Shown: piece by piece, positions 33,646 to 44,671 of the stretch | Numbering within the stretch: position 1 is the stretch's first letter | Layout: the number at the start of each line of letters is the position of its first letter | Source of the DNA: Luteibacter sp. OK325 | Lineage (GTDB): Bacteria; Pseudomonadota; Gammaproteobacteria; Xanthomonadales; Rhodanobacteraceae | Assembly (NCBI RefSeq): GCF_003050935.1 | Contig: NZ_QAOX01000001.1 | Coordinates: forward strand, 1-64,000 | DNA length: 64,000 nucleotides | Reading direction: 5' to 3' | Program-made: the position numbers and the translations under genes | The notes under the pieces: model-generated | Databases searched by the model: none | Seen by the model: the letters and a program-made list of their open reading frames with translations, nothing else | Told to the model about the DNA's origin: nothing

Positions 33646-34578
33646 TTACGGCCTGAACGTGAAGGTGAGGTTGCGCTCGAAAACGTCCTCGAAACCCTGA
33701 TACGGCAGGGGCTGGGCCCGCAGAACGGCATTTTCCAGCGAAGCCCGGCCAGGACCATCGAACGGACAGCTGGAATCGACCTTGGCACTTAACACCTGGC
33801 CGCCAGGAATCTGCACGACGTGGACGATGCAAGCACCGTTGCCGATGTTGTCCGGGCGCAGCCAGTTCTGGGTCACGGCATTCTGGATGGCCGCGATGTA
33901 AGCGGCCTCCTTGCTGTCCTTGCCGTTATTGCCGGTCTGGGGTTCCTTGGCGAATGGCAGGTTTTCGCGACCATTGTCCTTGGCGTTCTCGAGATCCTTC
34001 AGCTGCTGGTCGGCCTGCTTCTTCTTGCTGTCGGCCTGCTTTGTCTGGCTCTTGGCGAGGTCGAGCTGCTTGAAGATGTCGTCGATTTCCTTCTGCTTTT
34101 GCTTCTTCTTCTCTTCCTGCGCGTCGAGCTCGGCCTGACGCTGGCGCTGCGTTTCTTCCTGCAGGCGCTTGGCATCCTCAGCTTTCTGCACGGCGTCATC
34201 GACTACCTTTTCCTGGTCTTTCAGGGCAAGGTTTTTCGGCGGCGGCGGCAAGGTCTCGACCTTGGGCTTTTCGGGAACCGGCGGGGTAGGCGTCGGTTGC
34301 GCGGGCGGCGGTGGCACGGTGTTCGGCACGGGCTTGACCGCGTGCTTGGGCGGCGGAGCGCCCGTCGGGCCGACCAGCGTGGCCTCGATGATTTCACCCG
34401 GCAGCTCGAGCGGCAACGGGCACTTCAGCGGATTCCACTCAGCGGGCAACCCGATTGCCGCGGCCCACTTGTCGTAGTCCGAGCACGGGATGATCGCGAG
34501 GCCGAGGAAGGCCACGATACCGATGTGCAGGAGCGCGGCGAGAACGACCGCGCGCGGGGTGCCGTTACGGTTTTCCAT
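33646..34578 (-). CDS. tolA: Tol-Pal system inner-membrane anchored protein TolA
   Basis: A 310-residue protein with one N-terminal transmembrane helix (VVLAALLHIGIVAFLGLAII), a short periplasmic domain with two cysteines (IIPCSDY, LKCPLP), a Pro-rich segment, then a long Lys/Glu/Gln-rich coiled coil (residues ~125-205) that spans the periplasm. The C-terminal TolA-III-like domain (AAYIAAIQNAVTQNWLRPDN, CIVHVVQIPGGQVLSAKVDSS) interacts with TolB/Pal and is a frequent receptor for colicins and phages. Its start overlaps the tolR end by 14 bases. Confidence 0.95.
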   Translation of the reverse strand: MENRNGTPRAVVLAALLHIGIVAFLGLAIIPCSDYDKWAAAIGLPAEWNPLKCPLPLELPGEIIEATLVGPTGAPPPKHAVKPVPNTVPPPPAQPTPTPPVPEKPKVETLPPPPKNLALKDQEKVVDDAVQKAEDAKRLQEETQRQRQAELDAQEEKKKQKQKEIDDIFKQLDLAKSQTKQADSKKKQADQQLKDLENAKDNGRENLPFAKEPQTGNNGKDSKEAAYIAAIQNAVTQNWLRPDNIGNGACIVHVVQIPGGQVLSAKVDSSCPFDGPGRASLENAVLRAQPLPYQGFEDVFERNLTFTFRP

Positions 34579-35011
34579 TCGACGCGGACTGAGGCTGGCT
34601 CATGAGGCCAATCTTGGAGATGCCCGCTTCCTGGAGGATCGGGAGGATCTGGTACACCTTGCCATAGCCCACGCGGTCATCGCCCGCGAGCAGGACCTGC
34701 AGCTCGGGGTTGGCGTCGTGGAAGGCCGTGATCTTGGTCTTGAAGTCGTCGATGCTGACCGGCTCGCGCTTGGTGCCGTTGGCGGTCAGGTAGATCTGGC
34801 CTGCCTCGTCGACGGAGACAACGATGGGATCTTTCTTGTCCTGCAGGGACTTGGCGTTGGTCTGCGGCAGATGGATGTCCACGCCGAGGTTCATCATGGG
34901 CGTGGTGACCATGAAGATGATCAGCAGCACGAGCATCACGTCGATATACGGCACGACGTTAATCTCGGACTTCAGCTTCCGCTTCTGGCGGCGGTAGACG
35001 TTACGGGCCAT
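34565..35011 (-). CDS. tolR: Tol-Pal system proton channel protein TolR
   Basis: A 148-residue ExbD/TolR protein with one transmembrane helix (NVVPYIDVMLVLLIIFMVTT, 18-37) containing the proton-relay aspartate Asp24. The periplasmic domain follows (VDIHLPQTNAKSLQDKKDPI). With TolQ it uses the proton gradient to energise TolA. The gene is 9 bases downstream of tolQ and overlaps tolA. Confidence 0.96.
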   Translation of the reverse strand: MARNVYRRQKRKLKSEINVVPYIDVMLVLLIIFMVTTPMMNLGVDIHLPQTNAKSLQDKKDPIVVSVDEAGQIYLTANGTKREPVSIDDFKTKITAFHDANPELQVLLAGDDRVGYGKVYQILPILQEAGISKIGLMSQPQSASNGKP

Positions 35012-35020
35012 GGTGCGGGC

Positions 35021-35704
35021 TCAGGCCACGTCGTCGGCGTGGATCTGGCGCTGCAGCACCGAGGAGAATTCTTCCTGGAATACCTCGTAGCGCGACGCGA
35101 TCCGCTCGACCTTGGTGGCGAAGCGGTTGTACGCCCAGACGGCCGGAATGGCGGCGAAGAGGCCCATGGCCGTGGCGATAAGGGCTTCGGAGATGTGGGG
35201 AGCGACCACGGAGATGGTCACGTCCTTCATCTCGCCCAGGCCCTGGAAGGCGCCCATGATGCCCCAGACCGTACCGAACAGGCCGATGTACGGGCTGATC
35301 GAACCGACGTTGGCCAGGAACTCGAGGTTCTGCTCGAGCTTGCCGATCTCACGGGTACCGGCCACGCGCATGGCGCGCTCGGAGCCTTCCATGATGCGGT
35401 CGGCGTCGCTCACACGACGCTGGCGCTGACGGGCGAATTCGCGGAAGCCGGCCTCGAACACGTTCTCGATACCGTGCTGGCCCTCGCGATTGCCTACCTC
35501 ACGAAACAGGGCGGCGAGGTCCGCACCCGACCAGAAGCGGTCTTCGAAGGTCTCGGCGTTGTCGTGGGCGGTCTTCAGCTGACTGTACTTGCGGATGATG
35601 ATCACCCACGACAGGAACGAGAACGCCAGCAACAGCAGCATGACCAGTTGTACGGGCAGGCTCGCTTCCGCGACCAGCTTGAAAATGTTCAGTCCACCGT
35701 TCAT
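35021..35704 (-). CDS. tolQ: Tol-Pal system proton channel protein TolQ
   Basis: A 227-residue ExbB/TolQ protein with transmembrane helices near 15-37, 135-158 and 170-195. Family motif GTVWGIMGAFQGLGEMKD and the second-helix segment ISEALIATAMGLFAAIPAVWAYN, where conserved polar residues line the proton path. Start at 35704 follows ybgC on the same strand by 31 bases. Confidence 0.96.
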   Translation of the reverse strand: MNGGLNIFKLVAEASLPVQLVMLLLLAFSFLSWVIIIRKYSQLKTAHDNAETFEDRFWSGADLAALFREVGNREGQHGIENVFEAGFREFARQRQRRVSDADRIMEGSERAMRVAGTREIGKLEQNLEFLANVGSISPYIGLFGTVWGIMGAFQGLGEMKDVTISVVAPHISEALIATAMGLFAAIPAVWAYNRFATKVERIASRYEVFQEEFSSVLQRQIHADDVA

Positions 35705-35735
35705 CGCTTGAAGGCTCTCCGCCGGTATCTATGGC

Positions 35736-36140
35736 TTAGGTAATGAGGAATTCGTTGGGAAACAGGTCCGCCGGAATCTGGGCCGGGCGCATCGTGTCGA
35801 GGTTCACGCAAGCCGCGCGCACCGTCGCGCGCACCAGCGTCGTGCCCCCGCTCACAATCTCCTGACCGAACAGCATACTTGCTGAACGACGTTCTTTGAC
35901 GGCTACGCTGACCAGGAGTTCATCATTCAGACGGGCCGGGCGGAGGAAATCGAGCTGCATGTCCCGGACCACGAAACCCAGGCTCGAGGTCTCGCGCAGG
36001 GCCACCTGGTCGATTCCCTGGGCGCGCAGCCACTCCGTGCGGGCCCGCTCCATGAAACGGAGATAGTTGGCGTGGTAGACGACGCCACCAGCGTCGGTGT
36101 CTTCCCAGTAGATCCGTACGGGCCAGCTGAAGGCGCTCAT
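35736..36140 (-). CDS. ybgC: Tol-Pal associated acyl-CoA thioesterase YbgC
   Basis: A 134-residue hotdog-fold thioesterase. The active-site region is [23 protein letters not shown], with the conserved Asp and the YH-x-x-Y pattern of the 4-hydroxybenzoyl-CoA thioesterase type. YbgC is believed to act on acyl-CoA or acyl-ACP in phospholipid metabolism. It starts within a four-base overlap (ATGA) with the ruvB stop and precedes tolQ, the standard gamma-proteobacterial order. Confidence 0.95.
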   Translation of the reverse strand: MSAFSWPVRIYWEDTDAGGVVYHANYLRFMERARTEWLRAQGIDQVALRETSSLGFVVRDMQLDFLRPARLNDELLVSVAVKERRSASMLFGQEIVSGGTTLVRATVRAACVNLDTMRPAQIPADLFPNEFLIT

Positions 36141-37177
36141 GCGTCGTCCGAAAAGAGGTCCGGGGCCACGGTCTGGCGCGGCGGAGGGGTCAGGCCGAGA
36201 TGGCGCCAGGCCTTGGCGGAAGCCATGCGGCCACGCGCGCTGCGAATCAGGTAGCCCTGCTGGATGAGGTAGGGCTCGACCACGTCCTCCAGGGTCCCAC
36301 GGTCTTCGCTCAGGGCGGCGGCGAGCGATTCCACGCCCACGGGGCCTCCATCGAAGTTCTCGATGATCGTTTTCAGCAGGCGGCGGTCGAGGTCATCGAA
36401 GCCCAGAGCGTCGACCCGGAGCATATCCGTGGCGGCTTTTGCCAGGTCGTGGGTGATCTTGCCGTCGCCGCGAACCTCGGCGAAGTCGCGCACGCGGCGC
36501 AGCAGCCGGTTGGCGATACGGGGGGTCCCCCGCGAGCGCCTTGCGATCTCGACGGCACCTTCCATGTCGCATTCGATGTTGAAAATGCGGGCGGCGCGAC
36601 GGACGATCGCCGTCAGCTCGTCCACGCTGTAGAACTCCAGCCGCTGGATGATGCCGAAACGGTCGCGCAAGGGGCCGGTCAGCAAACCCGCGCGGGTCGT
36701 CGCGCCAATCAGGGTGAACGGTGGCAGATCGAGCTTGATCGAGCGGGCCGCGGGGCCCTCGCCGATCATGATGTCGATCTGGAAGTCCTCCATGGCCGGG
36801 TAGAGAACTTCTTCGACCACCGGCGACAGGCGATGGATCTCGTCGACGAAGAGGACGTCATTCGCCTCCAGGTTGGTCAGCAGCGCGGCGAGATCCCCCG
36901 CGCGCTCCAGCACTGGACCCGAGGTGGAGCGGACGTTCACACCGAGCTCGTTGGCGATCACGTGGGACAACGTGGTCTTACCCAGGCCGGGCGGCCCGAA
37001 GATCAACACGTGATCCAGCGCGCCCTGCCGGCGCCGCGCCGCCTCAATATAGATGGCCATCTGCTCGCGCACCGTCTCCTGACCGAGGTACTCGGAAAGC
37101 CGTTTCGGACGAATGCTGGCTTCCAGCGCATCGTCGTCCATGGCGGCGGTGGCGGAAATGATGCGGTGCTCGGACAT
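36137..37177 (-). CDS. ruvB: Holliday junction branch migration ATPase RuvB
   Basis: A 346-residue AAA+ motor that, with RuvA, drives branch migration of Holliday junctions. Walker A is [10 protein letters not shown] (61-70), Walker [10 protein letters not shown], arginine-finger region [16 protein letters not shown], and the C-terminal winged helix ([18 protein letters not shown] and [16 protein letters not shown]). The start at 37177 (MSEHRIIS) was chosen over a frame 24 codons longer, which has no ribosome site. It is separated from ruvCA by kup and an unrecognised gene. Confidence 0.96.
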   Translation of the reverse strand: MSEHRIISATAAMDDDALEASIRPKRLSEYLGQETVREQMAIYIEAARRRQGALDHVLIFGPPGLGKTTLSHVIANELGVNVRSTSGPVLERAGDLAALLTNLEANDVLFVDEIHRLSPVVEEVLYPAMEDFQIDIMIGEGPAARSIKLDLPPFTLIGATTRAGLLTGPLRDRFGIIQRLEFYSVDELTAIVRRAARIFNIECDMEGAVEIARRSRGTPRIANRLLRRVRDFAEVRGDGKITHDLAKAATDMLRVDALGFDDLDRRLLKTIIENFDGGPVGVESLAAALSEDRGTLEDVVEPYLIQQGYLIRSARGRMASAKAWRHLGLTPPPRQTVAPDLFSDDA

Positions 37178-37258
37178 GGGCGCATTATGGCAGGTCTGCG
37201 ACGGGGACAGCCTGCGAGCAGGCCGTCCCACGCGTTGGGGCCACGACAAAGTTAGCCG

Positions 37259-38107
37259 TTACCCTCCCAGACTCCTGGCCAGTTTCAGCAACGTTTGCTG
37301 ATTTGCCTCAACCGCATCGACGTGGACGGGCTGGAGGTCCAGGCGAAAGTCGGTGCTCTCGGTGACCCAGCTGATCGAAACCAACGTCGCCCCGTCGTCC
37401 GAGCGCATGGTCTTCAGCGTCGCCGGATGGCCGTTGACTTCACTGTTAAGCCACTCCTTGACCAGGGTGATGGAGCCGCCCGTTTCGCGATACTCGGACT
37501 CGTCAAGCCGGACGAAGCCCAGGCCAGCCACATCCCAGGAACGCGTGACGCCACTCCATCGTCCGTCGCTCACGCCACCGGCCGTCGTTGCCTCCACCAT
37601 GGGATGGCTCTCGAGCAGAGTCCCACTCAATGAGATCGGGGTGTAACGGAGGTGAGGACGAATGTCTGCGAGCGAGTGGTACCGCTTGCCAAACAACGAC
37701 GTCGACGCCAGTGCAGGCTGAGCGGTACGCGTTGCCTGCCGCAAATCCGGGACCTCTCCGCTATCAGAGATATACGAACCGACGCTGGCCTGCTCAGCAA
37801 TCTCCTGTCGCATCCGCTGGGCGATTGGGCCGACGAAAGGCGAGTCGCCTAGAGCGACGATGTGGAGACCAGGCGACGAAGGCAGGCGGGCGAGATCTAA
37901 GCCTCGCGCTCGCCCGTACGATCCCAGGCCCACATGATCGCTTTCGGTATACATATAGTGAGTACTGAGTTCCGGTCGATCGTAGGTCACAGACTCATTG
38001 ACGACGCCCGCAACACAATTCGCCCGACTGAGCCATGCGACCCCGGCAGATGCGTCGGCGCAGGCCGTGGCAGTTGCGAGTGCAAAAACGTACTTCGCTG
38101 CCCGCAT
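37259..38107 (-). CDS. Secreted protein of unknown function
   Basis: A 282-residue protein with a probable signal peptide (residues 1-21, ending ADASA). GAGGTGAT precedes the start. The body has two cysteines near the mature N-terminus region (CADASA is in the signal; NCVAG is mature), several Ser/Thr-rich stretches, and a C-terminal beta-like half (DGRWSGVTRSWDVAGLGFVR, TLVKEWLNSEVNGHPATLKT, LVSISWVTESTDFRLDLQPV). No domain is recognised. It is inserted between kup and ruvB in an otherwise conserved block and its codon use looks less biased than its neighbours, which hints at an accessory gene. Confidence 0.65.
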   Translation of the reverse strand: MRAAKYVFALATATACADASAGVAWLSRANCVAGVVNESVTYDRPELSTHYMYTESDHVGLGSYGRARGLDLARLPSSPGLHIVALGDSPFVGPIAQRMRQEIAEQASVGSYISDSGEVPDLRQATRTAQPALASTSLFGKRYHSLADIRPHLRYTPISLSGTLLESHPMVEATTAGGVSDGRWSGVTRSWDVAGLGFVRLDESEYRETGGSITLVKEWLNSEVNGHPATLKTMRSDDGATLVSISWVTESTDFRLDLQPVHVDAVEANQQTLLKLARSLGG

Positions 38108-38290
38108 GAGATCACCTCATTCCATGTCCGCGATTCGGACAATCTGAGGCTACGATTCGGCGGAACTTCCGCGAATCGGCACGAACCGATACGCCAAGTC
38201 CGTGCACGCGCTCTCGAGGTCGAGGGCGTCGCCGGAGCACGCTGGGGGCTCGCCCTGCGTTCCCGACGGGCGAGGCCTTAGGCAACGGTT

Positions 38291-38311
38291 CGCCGCTGAA
38301 ACGGCTCCTAC
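38291..38311 (-). repeat. Single REP-type repeat
   Basis: CGCCGCTGAAACGGCTCCTAC, an inverted REP unit with an imperfect inner palindrome, lying between kup and the secreted-protein gene. The sequence matches the right half of the 14880-14947 doublet more closely than the GATTCATC type. Confidence 0.7.
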
Positions 38312-38336
38312 AAAGAGCTCGTCATCGCGCGCCAGG

Positions 38337-40238
38337 TCAGATCTCGACCTGTGCACCCAGCTCGATCAGGCGATTGCCCGGGATCTGGAAGAACGCTGTC
38401 GCCGGCATGGCGTTGCGCGCCAGGAAAGCGAACAGCTTGTCGCGCCAGAGGGCCATGCCGGGACGACGCGCGTCGGCGACGATGTTTTCGCGCGACAGGA
38501 AGAACGTGGTGTCCATCATGTCGAAGTCGAGACCCTTGGCCCCGGCCCTGCCGAGAGACGCCGGGATGTTCGGGTCCTCGGCGAAGCCGTAGCGCAGCTG
38601 CAGGCCGTAGAAGCCGCCGCCGTATTCGATGACTTCCATCCGCTCGTCGTAGTCGGCGACCGGCGTCTCCAGCATCTCCACGGTAAGCAGCACGTTGCGC
38701 TCGTGCAGCACCTTGTTGTGCTTGAGGTTGTGCAGCATCGCGTGCGGCACGGAATTCTGGTTGGCGGTGAGGAACACGGCCGTGCCCGGCACGCGCAACG
38801 GCGGGTGGTCAGAAATATTGGCGACGAACGGTTCAAGCGCGAGACCGGACTGCTTGATTTCGCGGACCACGAGGTCCCTGCCCCGGCGCCAGGTCGTCAT
38901 GACGGTGAAGATGACCACGCCGAGCACCAGCGGGAACCAACCGCCATGGGCGATCTTGAGCGCGTTGGCGCCGAAGAATGCGAGGTCGGTGATGAGGAAG
39001 ATGACGCCCACCGTGATGACCGCGGACCAGTGCCAATGCCAGCGGTAACGCGCGACGACCAGCGCCAGCAGCGTGGTCATCGTCATGGTGCCGGTCACCG
39101 CGATACCGTACGCGGCGCCGAGGTTGTTCGACGAGCGGAAGCCGATCACCGCCAGGACCACGAGAACCAGCAACAGGCGATTCACCCACGGCACGAAGAT
39201 CTGCCCGGACATTTCGTGCGAGGTGTGCACCACGGCCATGCGTGGCGAGTAACCCAGCGACATCGCCTCGCGCGTCATCGAGAATGCACCGGAGATCACG
39301 GCCTGCGAGGCGATGACCGCCGAGGCCGTGGCCAGCGCGATCATCGGGTACAGCAGGCTCTCCGGCACCATCTTGTAGAACGGATTCTCGATCGCGCTCG
39401 GATCGTGCAGAAGCAACGCACCCTGGCCGAAATAGTTGATCAGCAACGCTGGCAGGACGAAGAAGAACCAGGCGAGGCGGATCGGCTTCTTGCCGAAGTG
39501 GCCCATATCCGCGTACAGCGCTTCGCCACCCGTGAGGGCCAGCACGACACCGCCGAGGGCGATGAAGGCCTGCTTGCCGTGTTCCATGAAGAAGCGCACC
39601 GCGTACACGGGATTCAAGGCGTACAACACCTGCGGATGGTCGACGAGCTGGCGCAGGCCGAGCCACGCCAGAACGAGGAACCAGACGATCATCACCGGCG
39701 CGAACGCCTTGCCGACGATCTCGGTACCGTGACGCTGGATAGCGAACAGCGCGACCAGGATGACCAGGCAGATCGGCAGCACATAGGTTTCGAGCGATGG
39801 CGCGGCGACCTCCAGACCTTCGACCGCCGAAAGTACCGACATGGCGGGCGTGATCACGCCGTCGCCGTAGAACAGCGACGCACCGAAGATGCCGATGGCC
39901 GCAAGCACCCATCGGGCACGCGGGGAGCCGGCCACGCTGCGCTGCGCCAGGGCCATCAGCGCCATGATGCCGCCCTCGCCCTTGTTGTCCGCGCGCATGA
40001 CGAAGGTGACGTACTTGAGCGAAATCACCATCAGCAACGACCAGAAGATCAGCGACAACACGCCGAGCACGGCCATCGGCTGCGGCGTCATGCCGTGCGT
40101 ACCGAGCGTTTCTTTCATCGTGTACAGGGGACTCGTACCGATGTCACCGAAGACGATGCCGATCGCACCGAGCGCAAGCGCGGCAAGTTTTTTGCCGTGC
40201 GCGTTGCGCAACTCTTCAGCGTGGCTATGCTGGCCCAT
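38337..40238 (-). CDS. kup: Kup-type potassium uptake transporter
   Basis: A 633-residue inner membrane protein of the KUP/HAK/KT family that imports K+ with protons. The N-terminal two-thirds holds about twelve hydrophobic helices; family motifs are ALGAIGIVFGDIGTSPLYT (first helix) and YGDGVITPAMSVLSAVEGLE. The hydrophilic C-terminal 180 residues form the cytosolic domain. The start at 40238 lies 3 bases past the ruvA stop, so it is in the ruvCA transcript. Confidence 0.95.
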   Translation of the reverse strand: MGQHSHAEELRNAHGKKLAALALGAIGIVFGDIGTSPLYTMKETLGTHGMTPQPMAVLGVLSLIFWSLLMVISLKYVTFVMRADNKGEGGIMALMALAQRSVAGSPRARWVLAAIGIFGASLFYGDGVITPAMSVLSAVEGLEVAAPSLETYVLPICLVILVALFAIQRHGTEIVGKAFAPVMIVWFLVLAWLGLRQLVDHPQVLYALNPVYAVRFFMEHGKQAFIALGGVVLALTGGEALYADMGHFGKKPIRLAWFFFVLPALLINYFGQGALLLHDPSAIENPFYKMVPESLLYPMIALATASAVIASQAVISGAFSMTREAMSLGYSPRMAVVHTSHEMSGQIFVPWVNRLLLVLVVLAVIGFRSSNNLGAAYGIAVTGTMTMTTLLALVVARYRWHWHWSAVITVGVIFLITDLAFFGANALKIAHGGWFPLVLGVVIFTVMTTWRRGRDLVVREIKQSGLALEPFVANISDHPPLRVPGTAVFLTANQNSVPHAMLHNLKHNKVLHERNVLLTVEMLETPVADYDERMEVIEYGGGFYGLQLRYGFAEDPNIPASLGRAGAKGLDFDMMDTTFFLSRENIVADARRPGMALWRDKLFAFLARNAMPATAFFQIPGNRLIELGAQVEI

Positions 40239-40241
40239 GGT

Positions 40242-40850
40242 TCAACTTCCCAGCGCGGCGCGTAGCGCCTTGCGAATAATGGCTTCGGCGGTATCGCCAT
40301 CGGCGGCGACTTTCTGCACGAGGCGCGAAGCTTCCACAGGCTTGTAACCGAGTTGCTGGAGGGCGACGGTGGCCTCGGCCACCGGATCGGCCGGCATGAC
40401 TTCGCCGGGCACGGTCGAGGGCAGACGCACGCCTACCGCATCGACACGATCGCGCAGCTCGACCACCATGCGCTCGGCAGTCTTCTTGCCGATGCCGGGA
40501 ATCTTGGTGAGCGCCACCACGTCGCCCGCGTGGACAAGCCGCGACAGATCGTCGGTCGACACCCCCGAGAGCACGGCCAGGGCGATCTTCGCGCCAATGC
40601 CACTCACTTTGAGCAGGTGGCGGAACATGGCGCGATCGGGCTCGCGGAGGAATCCGTAAAGCGAGACCCCATCCTCTCTTACCGCGTAATGGATAAGCAG
40701 GATGACTTCCTTGCCGGTCGCCGGAAGGTCGTAAATCGTGGACATCGGGGCGTCGACGTCGTAACCGACGCCGCCCACCTCGATGAGCAGTGAGGGAGGC
40801 TGCTTGCTGATGAGGGTTCCGCGCAGTCGACCGATCATCGGCGTCTCCAT
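40242..40850 (-). CDS. ruvA: Holliday junction binding protein RuvA
   Basis: A 202-residue DNA-binding subunit. The N-terminal OB fold begins [20 protein letters not shown] after a short METP extension; two helix-hairpin-helix motifs follow ([18 protein letters not shown] and [20 protein letters not shown]), and the C-terminal RuvB-binding helices contain [20 protein letters not shown] start four codons downstream (40838, MIGRL) matches E. coli RuvA and may be the true one. The gene overlaps ruvC by 16 bases at its 5' end. Confidence 0.95.
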   Translation of the reverse strand: METPMIGRLRGTLISKQPPSLLIEVGGVGYDVDAPMSTIYDLPATGKEVILLIHYAVREDGVSLYGFLREPDRAMFRHLLKVSGIGAKIALAVLSGVSTDDLSRLVHAGDVVALTKIPGIGKKTAERMVVELRDRVDAVGVRLPSTVPGEVMPADPVAEATVALQQLGYKPVEASRLVQKVAADGDTAEAIIRKALRAALGS

Positions 40851-41353
40851 GCCGTGCGCGGGATGCCCACGCGTTCAAGACTGGTCCGGGTGTGCGCATG
40901 GGCGATTGCGATCGCCAGCGCATCGGCGGCATCCGCCTGAAGCGGACCCTTGATGCCGAGAATCATCCCGATCATGTGCTGGACCTGGGTCTTGTCGGCG
41001 CGGCCGGTTCCGACCACCGCCTGCTTGACCTCGGTCGCTGCGTATTCGTGCACGACGATTCCCTGGCTGACCATGGCGACAATGGCCGCGCCACGTGCCT
41101 GACCCAGCTTGAGGGCCGAATCGGGGTTGCGCGCCATGAACACACGCTCGATCGCAGCCTCCGCCGGACCGTGCATGGCGATGATCGCGCAGAGTTCGTC
41201 AAAGATGCGTTTGAGGCGAAGGGGAAACGTCGCTTCACCGCCGATGACGAGCGCGCCGTGCCAGACGTGAGTCAACGTGCCGTTGTCGGCCACGTCGATC
41301 ACGCCCACACCCGTGCGCTGGCTGCCCGGATCGATACCGAGAATGCGGGTCAT
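40835..41353 (-). CDS. ruvC: Holliday junction resolvase RuvC
   Basis: A 172-residue endonuclease that cuts four-way junctions with RuvAB. The RNase H-like catalytic acidics are visible: Asp8 in [16 protein letters not shown], a glutamate in AAIERVFMA, and the C-terminal pair in [15 protein letters not shown]. Family length is normal. It is followed by ruvA with overlap and preceded by yebC. Confidence 0.96.
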   Translation of the reverse strand: MTRILGIDPGSQRTGVGVIDVADNGTLTHVWHGALVIGGEATFPLRLKRIFDELCAIIAMHGPAEAAIERVFMARNPDSALKLGQARGAAIVAMVSQGIVVHEYAATEVKQAVVGTGRADKTQVQHMIGMILGIKGPLQADAADALAIAIAHAHTRTSLERVGIPRTAWRRR

Positions 41354-41374
41354 GACAGCGATGGGTTCACGAGC

Positions 41375-42124
41375 TCACGCGTCTTCCGCATCCTGGCCGG
41401 GCAGGATGGCGTTGTGGTAGACCTCGTCCACGTCGTCGAGGTCGTTCAGGCGCGTCAGCAGCTTCTCGAAGTGCTCGAGGGCCTCGCCCGCGGGCGTGAC
41501 CAGCGGTCCGTTCGGGCGCATGACGACATCGGACCCGTCGATATCGAAGCCGGCGGCGGCAAGGGCCTTGCGCATGGCTTCGACGGCGATCGGGTCGGGG
41601 GCCAGCAACACCGTGCCGACGCCGTTTTCAATCGCGATGTCGTCGGCGTTGTTCTCGATGGCCGCTTCTTCCAGCTTCGCCTCGACATCGGCGTCGCCGC
41701 CGGTGTGGACGACGACCTGGCCGACGTGGGTGAACTGGAAGGCCACCGAATTGGTCGTGCCCAGGTTGCCGCCGAGCTTGGTCAGCGCGGCGCGGACGTC
41801 GGCGACCGTGCGGGTCTGGTTGTCGGTGACACAGTCGATGATCAGCGCGGTACCCGCCGGGCCATAGCCCTCGTAGCGGATCTCGTGCATGTCGGCGCCA
41901 CCCTCGGCACCCGAGCCGCGCTTGATCGCGCGATCGATGGTGTCGCGGGTCATGTTCGCGGCCAGGGCCTTGTCCACGGCCGCGCGCAGGCGCGGATTGC
42001 CGTTGGGATCGGGCACGCCGCCACGGGTGGCGATGGTGATTTCGCGGATCAGCTTGGTGAACACCTTGGCGCGCTTGGCGTCTTCGGCGTTCTTGCGACC
42101 TTCGATGGACGGGCCTCTACCCAT
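41375..42124 (-). CDS. yebC: YebC/PmpR family transcriptional regulator or translation factor
   Basis: A 249-residue protein of the YebC family, DNA-binding regulators in some species and ribosome-associated translation factors in others. Signatures are MGRGPSIEGRKNAEDAKRAK at the N-terminus, IDRAIKRGSGAEGGADMHEIRYEGYGPAG, and the C-terminal DLDDVDEVYHNA. In gammaproteobacteria it regularly sits upstream of ruvC, as here (21 bases). Confidence 0.94.
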   Translation of the reverse strand: MGRGPSIEGRKNAEDAKRAKVFTKLIREITIATRGGVPDPNGNPRLRAAVDKALAANMTRDTIDRAIKRGSGAEGGADMHEIRYEGYGPAGTALIIDCVTDNQTRTVADVRAALTKLGGNLGTTNSVAFQFTHVGQVVVHTGGDADVEAKLEEAAIENNADDIAIENGVGTVLLAPDPIAVEAMRKALAAAGFDIDGSDVVMRPNGPLVTPAGEALEHFEKLLTRLNDLDDVDEVYHNAILPGQDAEDA

Positions 42125-42179
42125 GTGCGTTTCCTGGCTTTACCGGACGGACGAGGGCGCGATTCTAGCCGCAATCACG

Positions 42180-42818
42180 TTAAGGGGCTAAGGGGGAGTC
42201 GAACCGACCGTCGCGAAGGAAAACAGCGACCTGCCTGGCGACGTCCGCCGAGACCAGCATGCCGGTATGACTGGTCTCCAGCACGCAATGGCCGGCCAGA
42301 CCCGGCAGACGGGTCTCTTCCACGCCGACGGAGCCGTCGTGCTCGTCGCCCAGGACCCCGACGAAGGCACCCAGGCCAACGGGCATGCGTCCGGCGATCA
42401 TGCCGACCTCGCGGGCGCCATCCCATCTATCCAGGCCGTGCTCGAGCAGTTCGCGCGAGCGGCCGAGCAGCATGTCGCCGCCCCAGCGATGGGTGAGGCC
42501 CCTCGCCGCGCCGCTGCCGTTGAGCGGCGAACCAAGGCAGACGATCCGCCCCTGCGGCAAATCGTCATCCCTGCAGGCGAGCAAGGCCAGGATGCCGCCG
42601 AGGCTGTGACCGACCACATGGACCGAGCCCGGACCGAGGCTGCGGATCCGCTTGCGCAGGCGGTTGATCGCCTGCTCGGGCGGCGCGGCCACGCTCATGT
42701 ATTCGAACTGGTGAACGCTGAAACCTTCCTCGCGCAGGCGCCGATGGAGCATCGCCATGGCGAAGCCCCGCATCCACAGACCGTGGAGCAGCAGGACTTC
42801 GGGCAGGTTGTCGGTCAT
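42180..42818 (-). CDS. Alpha/beta hydrolase (lipase/esterase-like)
   Basis: A 212-residue cytosolic alpha/beta hydrolase. The oxyanion segment is LLLHGLW (9-15) and the nucleophile elbow VVGHSLGG (68-75, Ser71). A C-terminal VLETSHTGMLVSADVARQV supplies the His. The protein resembles the PGAP1-like or triacylglycerol lipase type with a short lid; the substrate is not known. It lies between yebC and aspS in the same direction, with 16 bases to aspS. Confidence 0.85.
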   Translation of the reverse strand: MTDNLPEVLLLHGLWMRGFAMAMLHRRLREEGFSVHQFEYMSVAAPPEQAINRLRKRIRSLGPGSVHVVGHSLGGILALLACRDDDLPQGRIVCLGSPLNGSGAARGLTHRWGGDMLLGRSRELLEHGLDRWDGAREVGMIAGRMPVGLGAFVGVLGDEHDGSVGVEETRLPGLAGHCVLETSHTGMLVSADVARQVAVFLRDGRFDSPLAP

Positions 42819-42834
42819 CGGTGGGCGGCGCCGG

Positions 42835-44601
<1,767 letters not shown>

Positions 44602-44671
44602 GCGCTTGAAGCTTCGTTGGGTAGACCCCGGATCGTACCACGACCCGGGGCCCCGCCCGGCGTTCCGGCGC

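Noticed and set aside
38202-40265. A 687-codon plus-strand open frame over kup.
   Set aside because: His/Arg/Asp-rich antisense of a clear transporter gene, with no domain of its own.
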